A DNA stretch of 5,519 bases from Acidobacteriaceae bacterium (GTDB lineage: Bacteria > Acidobacteriota > Terriglobia > Terriglobales > Acidobacteriaceae). The position numbers and the translations under genes are program-made. Below are positions 4,863 to 5,519 of the stretch, piece by piece (the stretch's first letter is position 1; every line of letters starts with the position of its first letter). The stretch covers positions 1 through 5,519 of the forward strand of contig JASHUH010000365.1 in the NCBI GenBank assembly GCA_030040115.1. The letters run 5' to 3'. Below the pieces are notes generated by a model. It was not told where the DNA came from, searched no databases, and saw only the letters and a program-made list of their open reading frames with translations.

Positions 4863-5519
4863 TTAGAAGCGAAAATCGGCCGCAAACGCGACTGCATTGT
4901 TGACCTTGATGTTGATGCCTTGCGCTAGAGTAGCTCCTACGTGGCCAGTCCCCACATCGAAGGACCACTTGGAATCTGGATATCGAGATACCCTCACCGC
5001 ATAGATGAGGTCCGTCGGCAGGTGAGCTGTCGGTACATATTTGATGTAGCGAGGTTCCTGGTCAATTTCGGCAGTTGGCGCGATCAAAATCGCCTTCTTA
5101 ATAGGAATCGGAATCGCTAATCCTCCGAACGCACGCGCCTCCCAATCGATGGTGTTGCCGCCGTAACCATACTTTTGTGCGTTGGTACCACGAACACCTC
5201 CATTGGCCAGAAACGCGAACTTCGTTCCGAATGTAAACAACTCCGTCGCGACACCGTAGATGTCTCCGTTGGTTGCATTTGTGTGTTGAACGGACTGCAC
5301 CACGAATGGATCGTTGGTTCGGAACACACCGCCGATTGAAAATGCTGGCACATATCTGAGTTTGTGCGCGCCTGCCGGGAGGAGCTTTGCCTTAACATTG
5401 AACATGTTCATGCCGGCGAAATTGAACAAAGGGCTGATGGCCGGATCCCCACCGTCGGTGTGATTGTTTCGCGTAAACCCGAACTCCAACCTATTGCTAA
5501 ATCCTTCTTCTATCCCCAC
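4863..5519 (-). CDS. Predicted outer-membrane beta-barrel, DUF3034-like, 5' end outside window
   Basis: The C-terminal 218 residues of a protein whose beginning lies past the right edge. The GTG at the very edge is most likely an internal valine codon. The sequence alternates polar and hydrophobic residues in short strands and ends in Phe (DFRF), the usual C-terminal signal for barrel insertion into the outer membrane. It resembles DUF3034 proteins as I remember them: GFSNRLEFGF (6-15), NVKAKLLP (41-48), a strand block near YVPAFSIGG (56-64), then LANGGVRGTNAQKYGYGGN (104-122), close to the family's 'LLNGTLRATKANQ..GFGGD' region. The match to the DUF is by eye and distant. The barrel nature is more certain than the family. 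Any signal peptide is out of view. It is followed after 86 bases by another barrel gene on the same strand, suggesting one transcript. Confidence 0.65.
   Translation of the reverse strand: MGIEEGFSNRLEFGFTRNNHTDGGDPAISPLFNFAGMNMFNVKAKLLPAGAHKLRYVPAFSIGGVFRTNDPFVVQSVQHTNATNGDIYGVATELFTFGTKFAFLANGGVRGTNAQKYGYGGNTIDWEARAFGGLAIPIPIKKAILIAPTAEIDQEPRYIKYVPTAHLPTDLIYAVRVSRYPDSKWSFDVGTGHVGATLAQGINIKVNNAVAFAADFRF

Noticed and set aside
4854..4863. Palindrome AGCGATCGCT
   Set aside because: A single 10-base palindrome at the end of a coding region, not repeated elsewhere in the window as far as I can see; likely chance.
4451..4903. Plus-strand open frame of 150 codons opposite the two barrel genes
   Set aside because: It overlaps the coding region of one barrel gene and the tail of the other with no domain signal; treated as a shadow.

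Overview
The window looks like chromosomal DNA of a Gram-negative (diderm) bacterium. Base composition is moderate, roughly mid-50s % GC by eye. The diderm call rests on two tandem outer-membrane-type beta-barrel genes. The ThiG and ThiE variants resemble those I recall from proteobacteria, especially beta-proteobacteria, but the barrel genes have relatives in several diderm phyla including Acidobacteria. I do not assign a genus or a firm phylum.

Positions 1-2901 (+ strand) are the downstream part of a tightly packed thiamine (vitamin B1) biosynthesis operon: thiS (first codons cut off by the window edge), thiG, a long thiE with an extra N-terminal domain, and thiD. Junctions are 2 bp between thiS and thiG, a 4-bp ATGA overlap between thiG and thiE, and another ATGA overlap between thiE and thiD. 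ThiS carries the sulfur and ThiG builds the thiazole phosphate. ThiD supplies hydroxymethylpyrimidine pyrophosphate, and ThiE joins the two halves into thiamine phosphate. thiC, a glycine or tyrosine oxidase gene (thiO or thiH), the operon promoter and any TPP riboswitch would lie upstream of the window.

Positions 2958-3530 (- strand), convergent with thiD, encode a cysteine-free protein of the carboxymuconolactone decarboxylase (CMD/AhpD-like) superfamily with unknown substrate. The 265 bases between it and the next gene (3531-3795) hold two strong hairpins. One has the form of an intrinsic terminator for the leftward gene behind it.

Positions 3796-5519 (- strand) hold two consecutive predicted outer-membrane beta-barrel proteins transcribed leftwards. 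The first is a DUF3034-like protein cut by the right window edge. The second belongs to the transporter-like family often mislabelled 'neuromedin U', and its only visible starts are TTG codons. An inverted repeat sits in the 86-base gap between them.

No mobile element, CRISPR array, tRNA or rRNA was seen, and no clearly new multi-gene system. The most informative oddities are the degenerate ThiD-like domain on ThiE, the ThiS Gly-Gly codons doubling as the thiG ribosome binding site, and the structured region after the barrel genes.
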